This document shows, in pieces, positions 10,804-21,658 of a stretch of DNA of 64,000 nucleotides. Both the position numbers and the translations under genes were made by a program. This stretch comes from Molanna angustata (Eukaryota > Arthropoda > Insecta > Trichoptera > Molannidae), in the NCBI GenBank assembly GCA_963576475.1, contig OY754982.1, forward strand, positions 17,294,217-17,358,216, in the 5' to 3' direction. The first letter of the stretch is position 1; each line of letters starts with the position of its first letter. Under the pieces are notes generated by a model, which was not told the DNA's origin, did no database searches, and worked only from the letters and a program-made list of their open reading frames with translations.

Positions 10804-12335
10804 GCCCAAACTCAACAAATAATTCGTTTATGAGTGAAAGATACTTTAGGACCACAGAAGAGAGAATAATATATAGAGATCTATCTTCTGTGTTTAGGAC
10901 GAATACTATTCTCTGTTATAATCTTTAAAGCGCAAGTTTGCTTTGTTTATTCCAATGAATATTTTAGTAACATCCCTGAATCAGATCGGTATGATATAAA
11001 TTCTTGGTTAAAAATATTCATTTGAATTTTACAAGAGTTATTTGTGTGCCGACAATTTCGCCCACTCAACAATAATATTAATCGATATTTTATTTCACAT
11101 TAGAATCAGAGGAAATCTGCTTCGAATGGATATTACAAATTTATTTACTGCTTCCGAAAATTTCAACTGTTATAAATATAAAAAAAACCTTTTCAAATTA
11201 CACCTATCATTATTGCACATTAATCACGTTGATTATTGATCGTTAAATACTATTAAATTTTTTTTATTTTTACTGACCACAATATTTTAATGCTATCTAC
11301 TACTCTGTGACAGTGGCGAGTGCCAATGTTATTGTGATTATTTTTAAATTTTGAAACCCATTTTTTAAACAGTTGAATTTTCAATGGCTGGTGTATGTTT
11401 CGTATATGACCAAACAGCATTACAAACATGCTGTTTTGCAATGTGAGAAAATACCAGAAAACTGGTTAAGTATAAAGAATTCGTTTTAAAAAAATATACG
11501 TCGTCAATTTTTCAATCGATTCCTTAGAAAACTTATGATTTCTTGATAGTAATTCTACATAATTTACAAGTGTTTATTTTTCCCAGTCCTACCTAAAGTG
11601 TAGAATGTTTAAGAAATCCGTGTTATGTATTATTCTGTTATAGTTGCCAAGGTGGACCAGATGATTGATCATCTTTGTCCTTTGAAAGAAAAAATACTGA
11701 AAGCTTTTGATGGTCCAAGGAACATGATATTTTCTTAAAGGCAGATGGTCGTTTTCAATACAAATAACATGTACCTACATCTTGAATACCTGGAATTTGG
11801 TTCGCAGTTCCCACACAAAAGCCAAGGAAAGAAGGTATTCCTTAGGATCTAATAGATATTTAAAAAAAAAATTTCGTGAATATTTCACCTCATTGATTGA
11901 CTTGTAGGATTTGGGAAATTGATGCGTATTTCAAATTTTGCACTGTGGGGGTTTTTTTTTTTTGATTGATGGGAATATATTATATAATGATAATTGTTAA
12001 TAAAAATAACAATGAAATCAGTTTAATATTAATAAGAAGTCTGCAAATGATTCGTCTTATATGTGTCAATGTTCTGAATTCGATTTACGGTGAATAGAGA
12101 TATAAGATACGAGATTTGTACGAAATGGTCGTGTACTAAGGATATATTATCAAATAACTCATTCGTGGTTTGAATAAAGATAATTGTTCAAAATATGCCA
12201 CAAAATTATCTTCGAAAACATTAATAATAAGGAAATTTATAATAACATTGTAAAAATCATAAAAACAAAGATGCAAGCTGTGGATCAACTTCGTTTTTTA
12301 CTGAAATGAAATAAAATATTTTTTTTAATGGCTTT
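10804..12335. other. AT-rich, nothing firm
   Basis: No repeat or gene could be supported. A short open stretch near 11643-11741 is discussed among the rejected items. Confidence 0.4.
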
Positions 12336-12339
12336 CGTC

Positions 12340-12680
12340 ACCCGGTGACGTTCATAGCCAGTTTCAAGTTTAAACAATTCATTCTTGCGTTCCAAATTTA
12401 AACACAAATCTGTTTCGGAGTAAAAATAAAAATAAATTAAATATACAAATTATGGTTCTTTGCAAAGGCACACACCACTCGAATAACGTCTATTGTCGGG
12501 GTACCTACATAGCAAAACTTACATCTTTGTTGGCAAAACAACACCCTTCGACACCAAAGTTGCCAAGAAACGGTCACTATCTCGTATAGATGGGCAACTG
12601 AAAAAAATATGGTCCATGTCGACCATGTCACTTGTTTCCGCGCCACAGGCACAACTCGGAGAATCACGTAGGTAAATTAA
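12340..12680 (-). pseudogene. Jockey-like LINE C-terminal remnant with zinc-knuckle
   Basis: On the - strand, 12672-12520 reads LRDSPSCACGAETSDM and then DHIFFSCP. This is the C-x-C ... H-x4-C cysteine-histidine motif seen near the C-terminus of Jockey and R1-type ORF2 proteins. After a frame break the end reads TIDVIRVVCAFAKNHNLYI and a stop at about 12437. A short 3' untranslated part follows. No RT core remains. The clade assignment rests on the Cys-His motif and its position before the stop. Confidence 0.6.
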
Positions 12681-13345
12681 TTTTATATAAATGCGCTGGA
12701 CAAGTTGTGTGACCCGACCTCAAGCGACAAAATAAAATAATTATTATTGGTACGTAACAATACGACCAGGTTTAATAAAGTGTTTAAAAACAATGAAATA
12801 TAGCCAGTTTTAACCAATGACATTATAATATATCATTGGGTTTAACTGTTTTTGGTGACTGATAGAAAACCACGGCTTCTCCCAAAACATCGGCTTATTT
12901 TCGAGGCCGTAGCCGAATGCTTGGTATAACACTAAATATATATTATATCATTTTGACTGCTATTAAAAGTTTGTACTTAAAGATACGCTTGAAAGAGTAA
13001 ATGAAACTTCGTACATAATATAATACTTATGTGCTGGTAATTTAATATTGTATTGTTTACAATTACGCGTAATATTAAGTGTGTACCATTTACCAAAGTA
13101 GATAAATATTATGTTATCTAGATTAAGTACTTACATCGCTGGTTTAATCTCGCACTTGTATATCTGAGCATTTTCATAGCTTATGTACTTATATATGTAG
13201 GTAGATATCTAAAACTTGTCTGTATTTCCGGAACATAAATTTTGTGCTAAACAAAAAATCTAGTTTAATGTTATAATAATAATGTAATTTATAATTCACA
13301 CAATTATTTTCATATTTAATAATTATAACCAAGATCATTAGTTAT
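12681..13345. other. AT-rich, nothing recognised
   Basis: No coding signal. The only oddity is CATTATAATATATCATTGGG near 12820, too simple to interpret. Confidence 0.4.
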
Positions 13346-13349
13346 ATTT

Positions 13350-13465
13350 TACATTATCTTCTTCCTCTGTATTGTCTTCTTTGCTAAATGTCGTGTCCAT
13401 CTTGGAAAGCCATAGTTGTCTGTCCGGCAAAACTCCTCCAGACGCTTCTGTCCTTTGCCTTTCTT
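13350..13465 (-). pseudogene. Short LINE 3'-end fragment
   Basis: The - strand reads GQKRLEEFCRTDNYGFPRW followed by TRHLAKKT, which looks like the last codons of an RT tail. The + strand begins with the CTTCTTCCTC run that often marks the reverse of such a 3' end. Only about 115 bases are kept; the clade cannot be told. Confidence 0.4.
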
Positions 13466-13661
13466 AGGCTGGGTTGTTTCAACAAAGGTAACGGTACCTA
13501 ATAGTATAGTTAAAATACTTTGATTTCGTGAAATTGTTCAAAAATGCGTTGTTTAACTGCATTAAATTTCAATGAAACAACCAAAACTTTTGAATAATTT
13601 TATGAAATCAAAGTATTTTAACTATACTTTTACTTAAATATTTGTTCGAGAAACACAGCCT
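13466..13661. mobile_element. 196-bp foldback MITE
   Basis: Ends are inverted repeats: AGGCTGGGTTGTTTCAACAA on the left against AGGCTGTGTTTCTCGAACAA read inward from the right. Inside, TAGTTAAAATACTTTGATTT is matched almost perfectly by its reverse complement, so most of the element folds into one hairpin. The middle also contains TTTCAATGAAACAACC. No protein. The target duplication is not clear. Confidence 0.75.
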
Positions 13662-14225
13662 CAGAGGCGAAACTTCTGAGATTCATTGTTGTGGAAAACT
13701 TCATTTATTTGCTCAATAAAATCGTAATATTTACTTTTGAAATATACCTGTTTTCTAGACGATATTTTCTCTGATTTATTTTGATATACTTACCAAGTTA
13801 ACGTTGCGTAATAACAACACCTACTATTAATCAAAATTGCGTATGAAATATATTGAACTTAGCTTTTTTTGGTTAGATGTCACTATAATACTTCCGCATG
13901 ACAGAAATAACCTTGAACAGTGCGTGGTTTGTTCATCCGTCATACAATATATCGATGACGTCACGCATACATATCACAGACACAATCCTGCAGATGATAA
14001 AAGTTATTTAGGATTTATTTGTCCGAGCTAGCAGATAATATAAACACAATGTACCAAAAAAGAACCTTGATATTTGGTATGGTGTAATATTTTGTGTGAC
14101 TTATATCTGTATCTACGTCTACGTCTTACATAATAATATCAGCACTACTTTGTTTGTTGGGCTCATTTTTCTTCTCTGTCAGATTCTTTGTGTTCAATAT
14201 TCGTGAACTATTCACTACATTTCTA
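13662..14225. other. AT-rich, nothing recognised
   Basis: A 64-residue open frame at 13837-14031 has no recognisable domain and no relative in the window. I regard it as chance. Confidence 0.35.
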
Positions 14226-14227
14226 AT

Positions 14228-14345
14228 GTTGTCCTTAAAATTATTCTTCTCTTAACTTTCATCATTTACTTCTGTTCAAAAATCATGATATAAATATGTT
14301 TGTGTTTATTTTTATTTGAGTCTAAAAAATCTTCTATTTGAGTCC
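14228..14345 (+). repeat. Dispersed repeat H, copy 1
   Basis: Matches 24322-24435: CCTTAAAATTATTCTTCT, a divergent middle, then TTGTGTTTATTTTTATTTGA and GTCTAAAAAATCTTC. It is directly followed by the LINE tail at 14346. Class unknown. Confidence 0.6.
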
Positions 14346-14600
14346 TAAAAATCTTCTTAATTTGGGGCATGTAATCCGAGGACCGAGGTACGATGTGCTG
14401 CGATTGGTCCCCAAATGCAAGATTAAGGGAAATAAAGGCGTAGGTCGTAAACAAAAAATATCGTGGCTGAGGAACGTCCGCGAATAGACCGGTATTGGGA
14501 CGGTCGAGTAACTCTTCGAGCTGGCGAGGGACAGGGAGGCGTTGAATGAAGTTATAGCCGACATTTTTTGGGGATCCTGTCATGGCACCGGAAGAGGAAG
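14346..14600 (+). pseudogene. LINE C-terminal fragment, GRxxxSWLRN type
   Basis: The + strand reads KGVGRKQKISWLRNVRE, a stop, TGIGTVE, a stop, then LFELARDREALNEVIADI and a final GSCHGTGRGR. This is the last part of an endonuclease-RT polyprotein. The copy at 46600-46860 is close: both share GGGGCATGT(A/T)A, CCGAGGACCGAGGTACG and CCTGTCATGGCACCGGAAGA. Three stops show that it is dead. The 105-residue - strand frame is a shadow. Confidence 0.75.
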
Positions 14601-14774
14601 ATAGATTATACTATCCTAAAATGTCGTCTACATCCATCTTTGATAATTAATTGTTCTGTAATAAAACAAAGTGTGCATGGTAAATTTTCAAACTGCTTCA
14701 TGTCCATATTCCCAACAATACATTTTTTTTGTTTTATTAAATTAAATTTATAATTCATATATCAAAAAATACAT
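14601..14774. other. Short AT-rich spacer
   Basis: Nothing recognised between the two LINE tails. Confidence 0.3.
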
Positions 14775-14775
14775 G

Positions 14776-15225
14776 CACATATTCTCCCAGTGCTTACTTA
14801 TGGAATGGAAACATTGGTCCTAACAAAACGAATAATGCACAAGCTGTTAGTGACACAGAGAGCTATGGAGAGAAAGTTGCTGGGTATTTCAGTAAGGGAC
14901 AGAATTCAGAATGTCATGATAAGAGCAAGAACCATAGTAGCCGATGTAGCGGAACGGGTCGCTGGTCTTAAGTGGAGCTGGGCTGGGCATATTGCCAGAT
15001 GCCAGGATTCACAATGGACCAAAAAGATTGTTGAATAGCGACTAGCGACCGAGAACAAACCGAAGAGGTGTCGGCAGACTCCAGGCAAGGTGGTCTGATG
15101 ACATCAAGAAATGTGCCGGAGGGAGATGGATGCAGTGTGCCCATGACAGGGAGTTGTGGAAGATCAAGGGGGAGGTCTATGTCCAAGAATGGAAAAAACA
15201 GGCCCAAGAAGATATAAAAAAAGAA
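14776..15225 (+). pseudogene. RTE-like LINE C-terminal fragment
   Basis: Reads VLTYGMETLVLTKRIMHKL, VTQRAMERKLLGISVRDRIQ, KWSWAGHIARCQDSQWTKKI and a stop at 15036-15038. Frame-shifted pieces follow, corresponding to RxxTRWSDDIK and WMQCAHDRELWK. The order TYGxETxxLTK, TQRAMER, WAGHIAR matches the RTE-type endonuclease-reverse transcriptases reported from butterflies and moths (family knowledge). 17585-18190 is another copy of this group on the other strand. The RT core is missing. Confidence 0.85.
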
Positions 15226-15965
15226 TCAAAAAATGTAGAAAAAGATACACAGTAAGTAAAAACATATTTCCCTTTACCAGAGTAGAATTACTCGTGTGTA
15301 AAGGAGACATTTGAAAACAAAAGACACAAAATATTATAATACATAATTATTTTCTATACAAAAAAAGTTAACATTTTTTAAAAATCAGTCAAATTTAATA
15401 AGTTTACTTTATTTTTTTTTATTTTTCTTTTGACTTCATTATATTCAATTGCCAGTCTCAACTATGTTTCAAGTTGATTGAACCGCACCACCCCATTGTA
15501 CGTGTATAAGTGCTGTGCAAAACTTGTATGTGTTAACGGGGTACACAATTGACCCACTATATTTTGTCTATCACTCGCCACACGCACAATGGCATGGTGC
15601 GACCTTCCTATGTTTTTGTTTTACCCACCACGCATCATAATATGGTTGTTATTTTTACTATCTCATAGCGTGTTTTTCAATTTCATTTAAATAACCGCAA
15701 TATTCAATTCTGTGGTTGTATCTATTATCATCACACCAACAACATCTGTATTATTTATAAATAGGTTACCTGCTATAACAATAATAATATACCAGATGTT
15801 TTCACGGATGTACCAAATAAACTGTTTGTATAATAAAATTTATTTCAAGTGAGACGACTCATCATTGATGGACCCACAATATATACAAGAAACAGTTGCT
15901 CCGGAATTTTAAGAGATTTCTTATTTAAATTATAAGAAGGTTTATTAACAAATATTTATGAAGTA
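15226..15965. other. AT-rich, with one small inverted repeat
   Basis: At 15484-15601, CGCACCACCCCATTGTACGT is matched inverted by the sequence ending at 15601 (18 of 23 positions). This could be a 118-bp MITE. Nothing else found. Confidence 0.45.
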
Positions 15966-15967
15966 TA

Positions 15968-16135
15968 CCAACATCTGGATAACATACATATCAGCATCAG
16001 CAATGGCGCTACAGCCCGGTGTGAGCCTTGGCCTCCTCAAGAAACTGCCTCCATCCCGCCCTGTCGACAGCAAGTCTCCTCCAGTTTGTCTGTCCGATCG
16101 CTCTTATATTGCCCTCGATGTCGTCCAGATAACAT
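15968..16135 (-). pseudogene. LINE extreme C-terminus
   Basis: The - strand reads DDIEGNIRAIGQTNWRRLAV, then DRAGWRQFLEEAKAHTGL and a stop. It resembles the final segment of the 7963-9076 element (NWRNASQDRQSWRRALQETK, TRPGL). The phrase GGATAACATACATATCAG near 15974 recurs as CAGATAACATACATATATG at 16125, so it may flank the insertion as a duplicated target. Confidence 0.65.
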
Positions 16136-16356
16136 ACATATATGCACTATTATATAGGTTTTCTTAAAAAATGTGGAACACCCACATAAAATATTTGAGT
16201 GGTTTACCTCCTAAAGTCCTGATATATATACTTACCGATAAAAATGAAAAAAAATCCGTTTTAAAGACTAAAATTTCGTTAAGAAAATAAACAATAATGA
16301 TTTTTTTTAAATATTTTTACTAGGTGCACATAAAAATAGGTAGTTATAATAATAAT
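16136..16356. other. AT-rich spacer
   Basis: Nothing recognised. Confidence 0.3.
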
Positions 16357-16598
16357 GTCGGCCTTCGTGGCTCAGTTGGTTAGATATCTGACTGCTGAGC
16401 CAAAGGTCCCGGGTTCGATTCCCGGTGGAGACACAGTTTTTAATTGTGTTTTCAGTCTGGATCTGTGAGACGATTAATATCGTAAGTCTCCAGAATGTGG
16501 CAACTTGTTATTGGGTGCGTGTTAAATTAATATTTGACATAGTACCTGTTAGTTGCCCGAGAAGCAATATTAAATAAATAAATAAATAAATAATAAAT
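16357..16598 (+). mobile_element. tRNA-derived SINE, family B, intact copy
   Basis: Head GTCGGCCTTCGTGGCTCAGT with A box (TGGCTCAGTTGGTTAG) and B box (GGGTTCGATTCCC). A conserved body follows (TGTGTTTTCAGTCTGGATCT, GTGAGACGATTAATATCGTA, CTCCAGAATGTGGCAACTTG, TTTGACATAGTACC) and the tail is (AAAT)n. It is the reference copy for the interrupted copy at 39717-42486, the pieces at 5702 and 6410, and the remnant at 19000. The anticodon stem pairs poorly, so this is a SINE and not a tRNA gene. Confidence 0.9.
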
Positions 16599-16624
16599 TG
16601 GGATAATTTTTATAGCGCCGTTTT

Positions 16625-16925
16625 TGTGATAACCTCACCTCAAGGGCGCTTTGAATATATTACAGGTTTTTGTAAGACTCGCGGAAGAAGTGAGTTTTCA
16701 GGTGTTTCCTGAATAGTGCTAAGTTGTCGATTTGCCTCAGTTCAGGTGGTAATTTATTCCACGAGGCTGGTCCAGCCACAGCAAAAGCTAAATAAATGAA
16801 TAAATTTCAGTTAACTTGCCAATCATGGATGTGGTGGCTGACCGAAGTGTTTGTTGTCGCTCGTTTACGGTGAGAGGGATGCAGAAGTCTGAAAGATCCG
16901 TGGGAGCCATGGTATTTTCTTAAAT
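16625..16925 (-). pseudogene. CR1/L2-like LINE C-terminus
   Basis: The clean part (16788-16660) encodes AFAVAGPASWNKLPPELRQI followed by DNLALFRKHLKTHFFRESY and a stop. This AxxxxGPxxWNxLPxExR ... FxxxLKTHLF ending is characteristic of CR1, L2 and Rex1-type elements (family knowledge). Upstream, 16925-16790 holds frame-shifted remains of the preceding segment. It differs from the CR1-like family at 2888, whose tail reads differently, so this is a separate lineage. Confidence 0.8.
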
Positions 16926-17580
16926 ATAAACATAAATTATGATATTTTTTTAATTGATTTGGAGCCATGGTATCTTTAAATATAAACAGATATGATTTGT
17001 ATTTATTTTAATTGATTTTGTTATTTCATAATGAAAATTCTATTTTTGATTCAACTGATTATTTTTATTTTAAATATTTCGTTTAAAAACTATGTAGTTT
17101 TTTGTGACGAATATAAATGTGTGTCTTGTAGAATAGAACAAAATATTATTATAATTTGCTTACCGCCATACACCATGAGAACCACAATTAAGTACTGATT
17201 TGTGTTAGTAAAAGTACGTATAATAATTATTTATTTATTGTTATATACAGTGTGTGATTTGAGTAGGTGGTTTTTAAGTTTGTTTAATTACTATGTACGT
17301 GAATTAATTACATTTGTAATTAAATTAATTTGTTTATATAAAATTCAATTAAAATATTATACGTTTAATCTGTACCAATAAAATTCACCAGTAGCGTACT
17401 AGAAGAAGTATATTGTACGGGTAATTTGTATATTTTGTTTCTGGTTCCATCATAATATTCATTCTTTTTTACTTTTAATATTTCTGTTTGTTTATATTTA
17501 GGTGCATTCTATGTATTAATGTATACCTACTCATAGGTTATGGCCTTGTAGGAATTTTGGTTTGCAATATACTTACTCTT
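16926..17580. other. AT-rich, nothing recognised
   Basis: No repeat or gene supported. ATAAACATAAATTATGATAT near 16926 and a similar phrase near 16980 give a weak local duplication that includes GGAGCCATGGTAT. Confidence 0.4.
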
Positions 17581-17584
17581 ACTC

Positions 17585-18190
17585 AGTCTCTTCTTGAGTC
17601 CAATATTGGACAAAGTCCTCCCGCTTAGACTTCCACTGGTCTCTATCCTGTGCTCTTATCGCCATTCTGTACCAGCCACTTATTTGATATCATCGGACCA
17701 TCTGGTCTGGGGCCTTCCCACTCTTCCGTTTCCCTTCTTGGCCTCAAGTCCATCACAACTTTGTCCATCGTCCGTCCGACATCCGAGATAATATGACCCG
17801 CCTAACTTCGCTATTCTTTTGGCCACATCCGCTACCCCTTCCTAATCCATTCATTAGTTTTGTGGTCCCTTAGCGAGATATTCAACGTTCTTCTTTCCAT
17901 CGCTCTTTGTGTCACCCAAAGCTTTTCCATTATTCTCTTAGTCAATGCGGATGTTTAAGTGGATTGGGATATTTTTGTAGTTTTCGGAACATTTGATAAT
18001 TTGCTGAACGCAGCCCATCCTAGAGCTCTTCTTCTTTCTAGTTCAGCTTCTAAATTATCTCTTCCCAGTTTCACGGTGTGACCGAGGTAGACATATGTTT
18101 CTACTCTGACAATATTTTGACCATCAAATTTTCTGGGTTCTGAACCTATAAATGACATATTTTTTTTTTGCAATGTACATTTTTTTATTT
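17585..18190 (-). pseudogene. RTE-like LINE C-terminal fragment with internal deletion
   Basis: Upper part (18190-17960): MSFIGSEPRKFDGQNIV, VETYVYLGHTVKLG, AELERRRALGWAAFSKLSNV. Then, after lost sequence, come MERRTLNISLRDHKT-like, IAKRIAKL-like and DGRWTKL pieces with many stops, and at the 3' end AQDRDQWKSKREDFVQYWT. The segment usually between AAFSKL and TQRAMER (TYGxETxxLTK) is missing. Same group as 14776-15225. Dead copy; the 83-residue frame covers only its top part. Confidence 0.8.
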
Positions 18191-18209
18191 TTATAGCATG
18201 TGCCAAAAT

Positions 18210-18984
18210 TATAATAAATAAATAAATAAATGAAACATTACCTAGTTAAAAAAATTAACTAGGAGTTTTATTTCATATGAAACATCAAAATATATTATAT
18301 ATTGTTGTCACTTTTAATTGAAAATGTAATTTTATTAAATGAATCGTCTAAAAATATGTATATTTTTAAGATATTCTCAATTTTGTTCTTATTCATGCTT
18401 ATTTTTGCAACATGATTGACCCAGAAAAATCTTTTGGCATGTTGTGATAGTGTAATCATAATTTTCTAAATATTGTAATGTATTAAAATATTTAGTAATA
18501 ATATTCTAGATGAACTGAGATTTCATATATATTTATATTAAAAAAAATTGTTTTATATCACCCATTGATTTATTGTAATGTTTTAAAAATATAATAAGTT
18601 TTACTTGTATGATTATGGTATCCATTGAATAAATAAGTATTTCTTAGACCTCAAAAGATAATAGTTTTCTAAATTATACCACTTATACCAAATGGTCGTT
18701 TCATATTATATATCTGCGGGCATTTATGCGTTTTTATTTCATTAAAATATTCACCCGATAAACGTTATAGTGTTGTTTCAATTTGTTACGGTCGATTTCG
18801 CGAATTTATACACAATTTAAAATATTTCAAATCCCAACCTAGTTCGCCTCTGGCTACGTAAAATGCTTTCTCTAACCACTGCCAATCAGAATACGGTTTC
18901 TGAATTTAAATTAAATTCATTGGATGTTATGTAAAATAATGGCGTATGTTTTTTTATCCAAATTTTATATTTTTTTATCTTTGG
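18210..18984. other. AT-rich, nothing recognised
   Basis: Holds a short (AAAT)n run at 18212-18232 and a small hairpin CCTAGTTAA/TTAACTAGG at 18240-18264. No gene. Confidence 0.4.
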
Positions 18985-18999
18985 TATCTGACTTATATA

Positions 19000-19046
19000 A
19001 ATCGTCTCACAAATCCCTACAGAATAGTGATTAACTGTGTATCCAA
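19000..19046 (-). mobile_element. SINE family B remnant
   Basis: AATCGTCTCACAAATCCCTA and ATTAACTGTGTATCC match the reverse strand of the body of the intact copy at 16357. The remnant stops where the GC-rich block begins. TATCTGACTTA at 18985-18995 reappears inverted at 19899-19909. Confidence 0.5.
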
Positions 19047-19063
19047 TTAATTAATTAATTAAT

Positions 19064-19860
19064 TTCCGTGTCCGGAACACCATCATATTGGTTGGTGCTC
19101 CGGTGGTGGAAGGATTGGCCGGCATTCTGCCGTTTCCAGGGACGCCCGATTGCTTTCCGAAGTTAACCGAAACTCAATCTACGTGGAGGCTCCTTCCGTG
19201 TCCCCTGTATCCAATTTATTGAAATTGATACTGGGATCGATGGAGTTCGCGAACTACTTCCACGCCGGAAGACGCTATAGGATCCATTGGTCCTGTTCAT
19301 CCCCGACGCAGCCGCAACGTCAGACAACGCAATATGCTCCTATCCGCGAGTCAACCACTACCCCTAAGAGTCCAACCACAATCGTGAAGGCCCGTCGAGG
19401 CGAGGGTTACCCTCCCGACAGTGCCACGGTACACTAGACTGTCACAGGTAGCCTTCCCCACGCCTGTAGTACTTTCAGTTTTTCGATTTCCACACCAGGC
19501 GCAGCATCAGCTGCAACCTGTCTCATCTTCATGGCGGGCTACCGCCGAGCGTGTCGTGCGCACCAATCATGCACGGGGGGCTCCTCCACCCCTTAGTAAT
19601 CATGTTGGCGATTTACAGGTACCACACCACGTGGACAGTAGGTACTTTCAGTTCTTCGATTTCCATCGCCCAACATGATGTAGGCTGAGTCCTCGCCGCG
19701 GTTGACGAGTCACCGTCGAGCGAGGCACTAAGGCGTCTGCCCCGCTCTTTCATAGGTAAGAATTGAAGGGGGCACCGACCTGTTGCCCAGAATCCTAGGG
19801 TGGGGCTGCGGCCACCCCCAACTTAACTGGCTAGGCCTCTATGGCCTCAACCTAGCCCCA
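19064..19860. repeat. GC-rich island, unclassified insertion
   Basis: About 800 bases of much higher GC than anything around it, with sharp edges. It is full of CG and GGCC phrases (GCTCCGGTGGTGGAAGGATT, GTCGAGGCGAGGGTTACC, GGTGGGGCTGCGGCCACC). An imperfect direct repeat lies inside: AGTACTTTCAGTTTTTCGAT at 19471 and GGTACTTTCAGTTCTTCGAT at 19640. Frames of 95 and 85 residues (19150-19437 and 19421-19678) show no domain I recognise. The composition suggests the untranslated part or a fragment of a GC-rich retroelement, but it could also be a transferred fragment. Confidence 0.5.
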
Positions 19861-19909
19861 TACTTATAATAATTGATATAATTGATACTGGGATTTTTTA
19901 AGTCAGATA

Positions 19910-20815
19910 TTAACAATTCCACTCACAGTATGCTACCTCGATAAGGTACATATATTATATAATTACAAAATCTAATTGAGCCATCATCATTTGCCTGTGT
20001 TTGTACGCTGCAGGACATAGACCTCACATCTCCTACTCTACTCATGTTCCTCTGCAATTTCCATCCTCTGGGGTCTACTGAGCCACGAAGAAAGAATCCA
20101 CGAGGGACTGAATAATCGAATTTCACTTACAATTTTTGCAAGCGATTGATTTTTATAAGTATAGGTTGATTCGGTCACTCCAATATTCAAGATTATGGTT
20201 GACGTAACAATCAACCATGTTGTACATTAAAAATGTAACAATTGTAATGATTGATAGTTACAAAATGTATCGTGAAATTTAAGTTATTATGTTGATGTAC
20301 CACTGTTGTATTTGAGCACGATCGTAACTCGTTTTTTGTTGTGTTTGAAAATGTTGAATCGTTCTATTCTTGTTGGAAATTAAATTTACTTCGATTGTAA
20401 TCGTATAGGGTGATACAACAACTAGTTTCGATTGCATTACTTTGTTATGTTGCCATCTTGATGGAATTCCAATCAAGTGTACTTAGCTACAATAATAGCG
20501 ATTGTAACGAGAAAGATATGCCGGCTGCAAATATGTTGGCGCAACCATATAAAAAAGTTGGGAATAAATGTGTGGGAAAATAAGAAAACACGTATGTTCA
20601 ATGCTGAGGTATTCTTTTTTAATGATAGTAAGTGGCGTCCAGTCTCCAGTCCGGTCTTGAATCACTAGGGAAACCTGGACCGATACAAATAATCATTTAC
20701 ATTTCTACCATACTTTCATTTAAAGAAATAAAGGCATGATAAAAATGAAATAATGAACCTGCGCGGGATGCATTGTAGGTAGTTTTATTATTTTGTTTTA
20801 TTATTACACTGATAT
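19910..20815. other. Mixed AT-rich sequence, nothing firm
   Basis: No domain in the short frames here (67, 65, 63 and 60 residues). TTTGTACGCTGCAGGACATA, GACCTCACATCTCCTACTCT near 20000-20050 resembles the reverse of a LINE tail but is too short to assign. Confidence 0.35.
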
Positions 20816-20817
20816 TT

Positions 20818-20962
20818 TTCTATCTTCTTCTTTCTTCAGCCATCTCTCCACTGCTGAATGTAAGCCTCTTCTTCTAAATACTTCCATTCGTCTTTTTTTT
20901 GGGTTTTTGGAGCAACTCCGTCCAGCAATTTGGACATCACCCCACCTTTTTTAAGGCCTCGA
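20818..20962 (-). pseudogene. Short LINE 3'-end fragment
   Basis: The + strand starts with CTATCTTCTTCTTTCTTCAG, CCATCTCTCCACTGCTGAAT, which in reverse looks like the terminal codons and GAAGAAGA run of an endonuclease-RT element. Then comes a second degenerate piece, GCAATTTGGACATCACCCC. Many stops. Weak. Confidence 0.35.
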
Positions 20963-20989
20963 CTAGCCTTTTTTCTATTTTTTTTTATT

Positions 20990-21658
20990 TATTAACAAAA
21001 ACAATACAATGTTCACATATAAATCATAATTTAAAAAGGTATACAATTTCCATCATATAATTCATAATAACCCTCTTTAATTGAGATAAAATCTCGTGTT
21101 AAAAGAGGGGAGTATCTATTTAATATTATTACATTTACCAAAACATTGTACATCTACTAAAAAATATGAAGCTACACAAAACAAGAATGAAATAACAAAA
21201 AATAAATAAATAAATCAGTACAATTTTTTAATTTTATTTTTAAATATACTATAATTTTTTTCGAGTCTAAGACTCAAAGGGAGTTCATTAAACCACTTAG
21301 TACCTTTATACTTATAGAAATGTTGTGAGGCAGTTGTACGTAAAAGAGGAATGGTAATACATCCTTGTGAATTTATTCTGCTGCTTAAAGAAAATGACAA
21401 TTGGTTTGAATTTGTAAGAATATCTTTATGAATTTGGAACAATGAGATTTTTTTGTAGATATTTTCAACAGTTGAAACTTTAAATTCTTGAAATAAATTA
21501 ATAGTTGGATAATCAAATCTCTTTTTTAATATAATTTTAATAATGATTCTTTGAAAAACTTCTAAAGGCACTAAAGTGGTTTTAAAAGCTCCCCCCCAAC
21601 ATATAATGCCATATTGTAAGATGGATTGAAATAATGAAAAATATGTTGTTTTAAGCAA
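20990..21658 (-). pseudogene. CR1-like LINE, C-terminus and 3' UTR
   Basis: A clean 147-codon frame (21658-21215) reads YFSLFQSILQYGIICWGGAF, KTTLVPLEVFQRIIIKIILK, KGTKWFNELPLSLR and a stop. It belongs to the same group as 2888-4437 (WGGTYKTTLYPL) and 56508-57580 (WGGTYKTNLKSL). A 3' untranslated part runs down to about 20990 and ends at an A-rich tail (T-rich on this strand). The RT core lies upstream and is absent. The frame is uninterrupted, so truncation at insertion, not later decay, made it inactive. Confidence 0.85.

Noticed and set aside
11643..11741. Short open stretch (VAKVDQMIDHLCPLKEK...) preceded by a possible acceptor TTCTGTTATAG
   Set aside because: It looks mildly protein-like, but it is only about 32 codons, ends in a stop, and has no donor or partner exon. 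It could be a fragment of a transposase; not supportable.
19150..19678. Frames of 95 and 85 residues in the GC-rich island
   Set aside because: GC-rich DNA has few stops by chance. No domain, splice site or conserved motif is seen.
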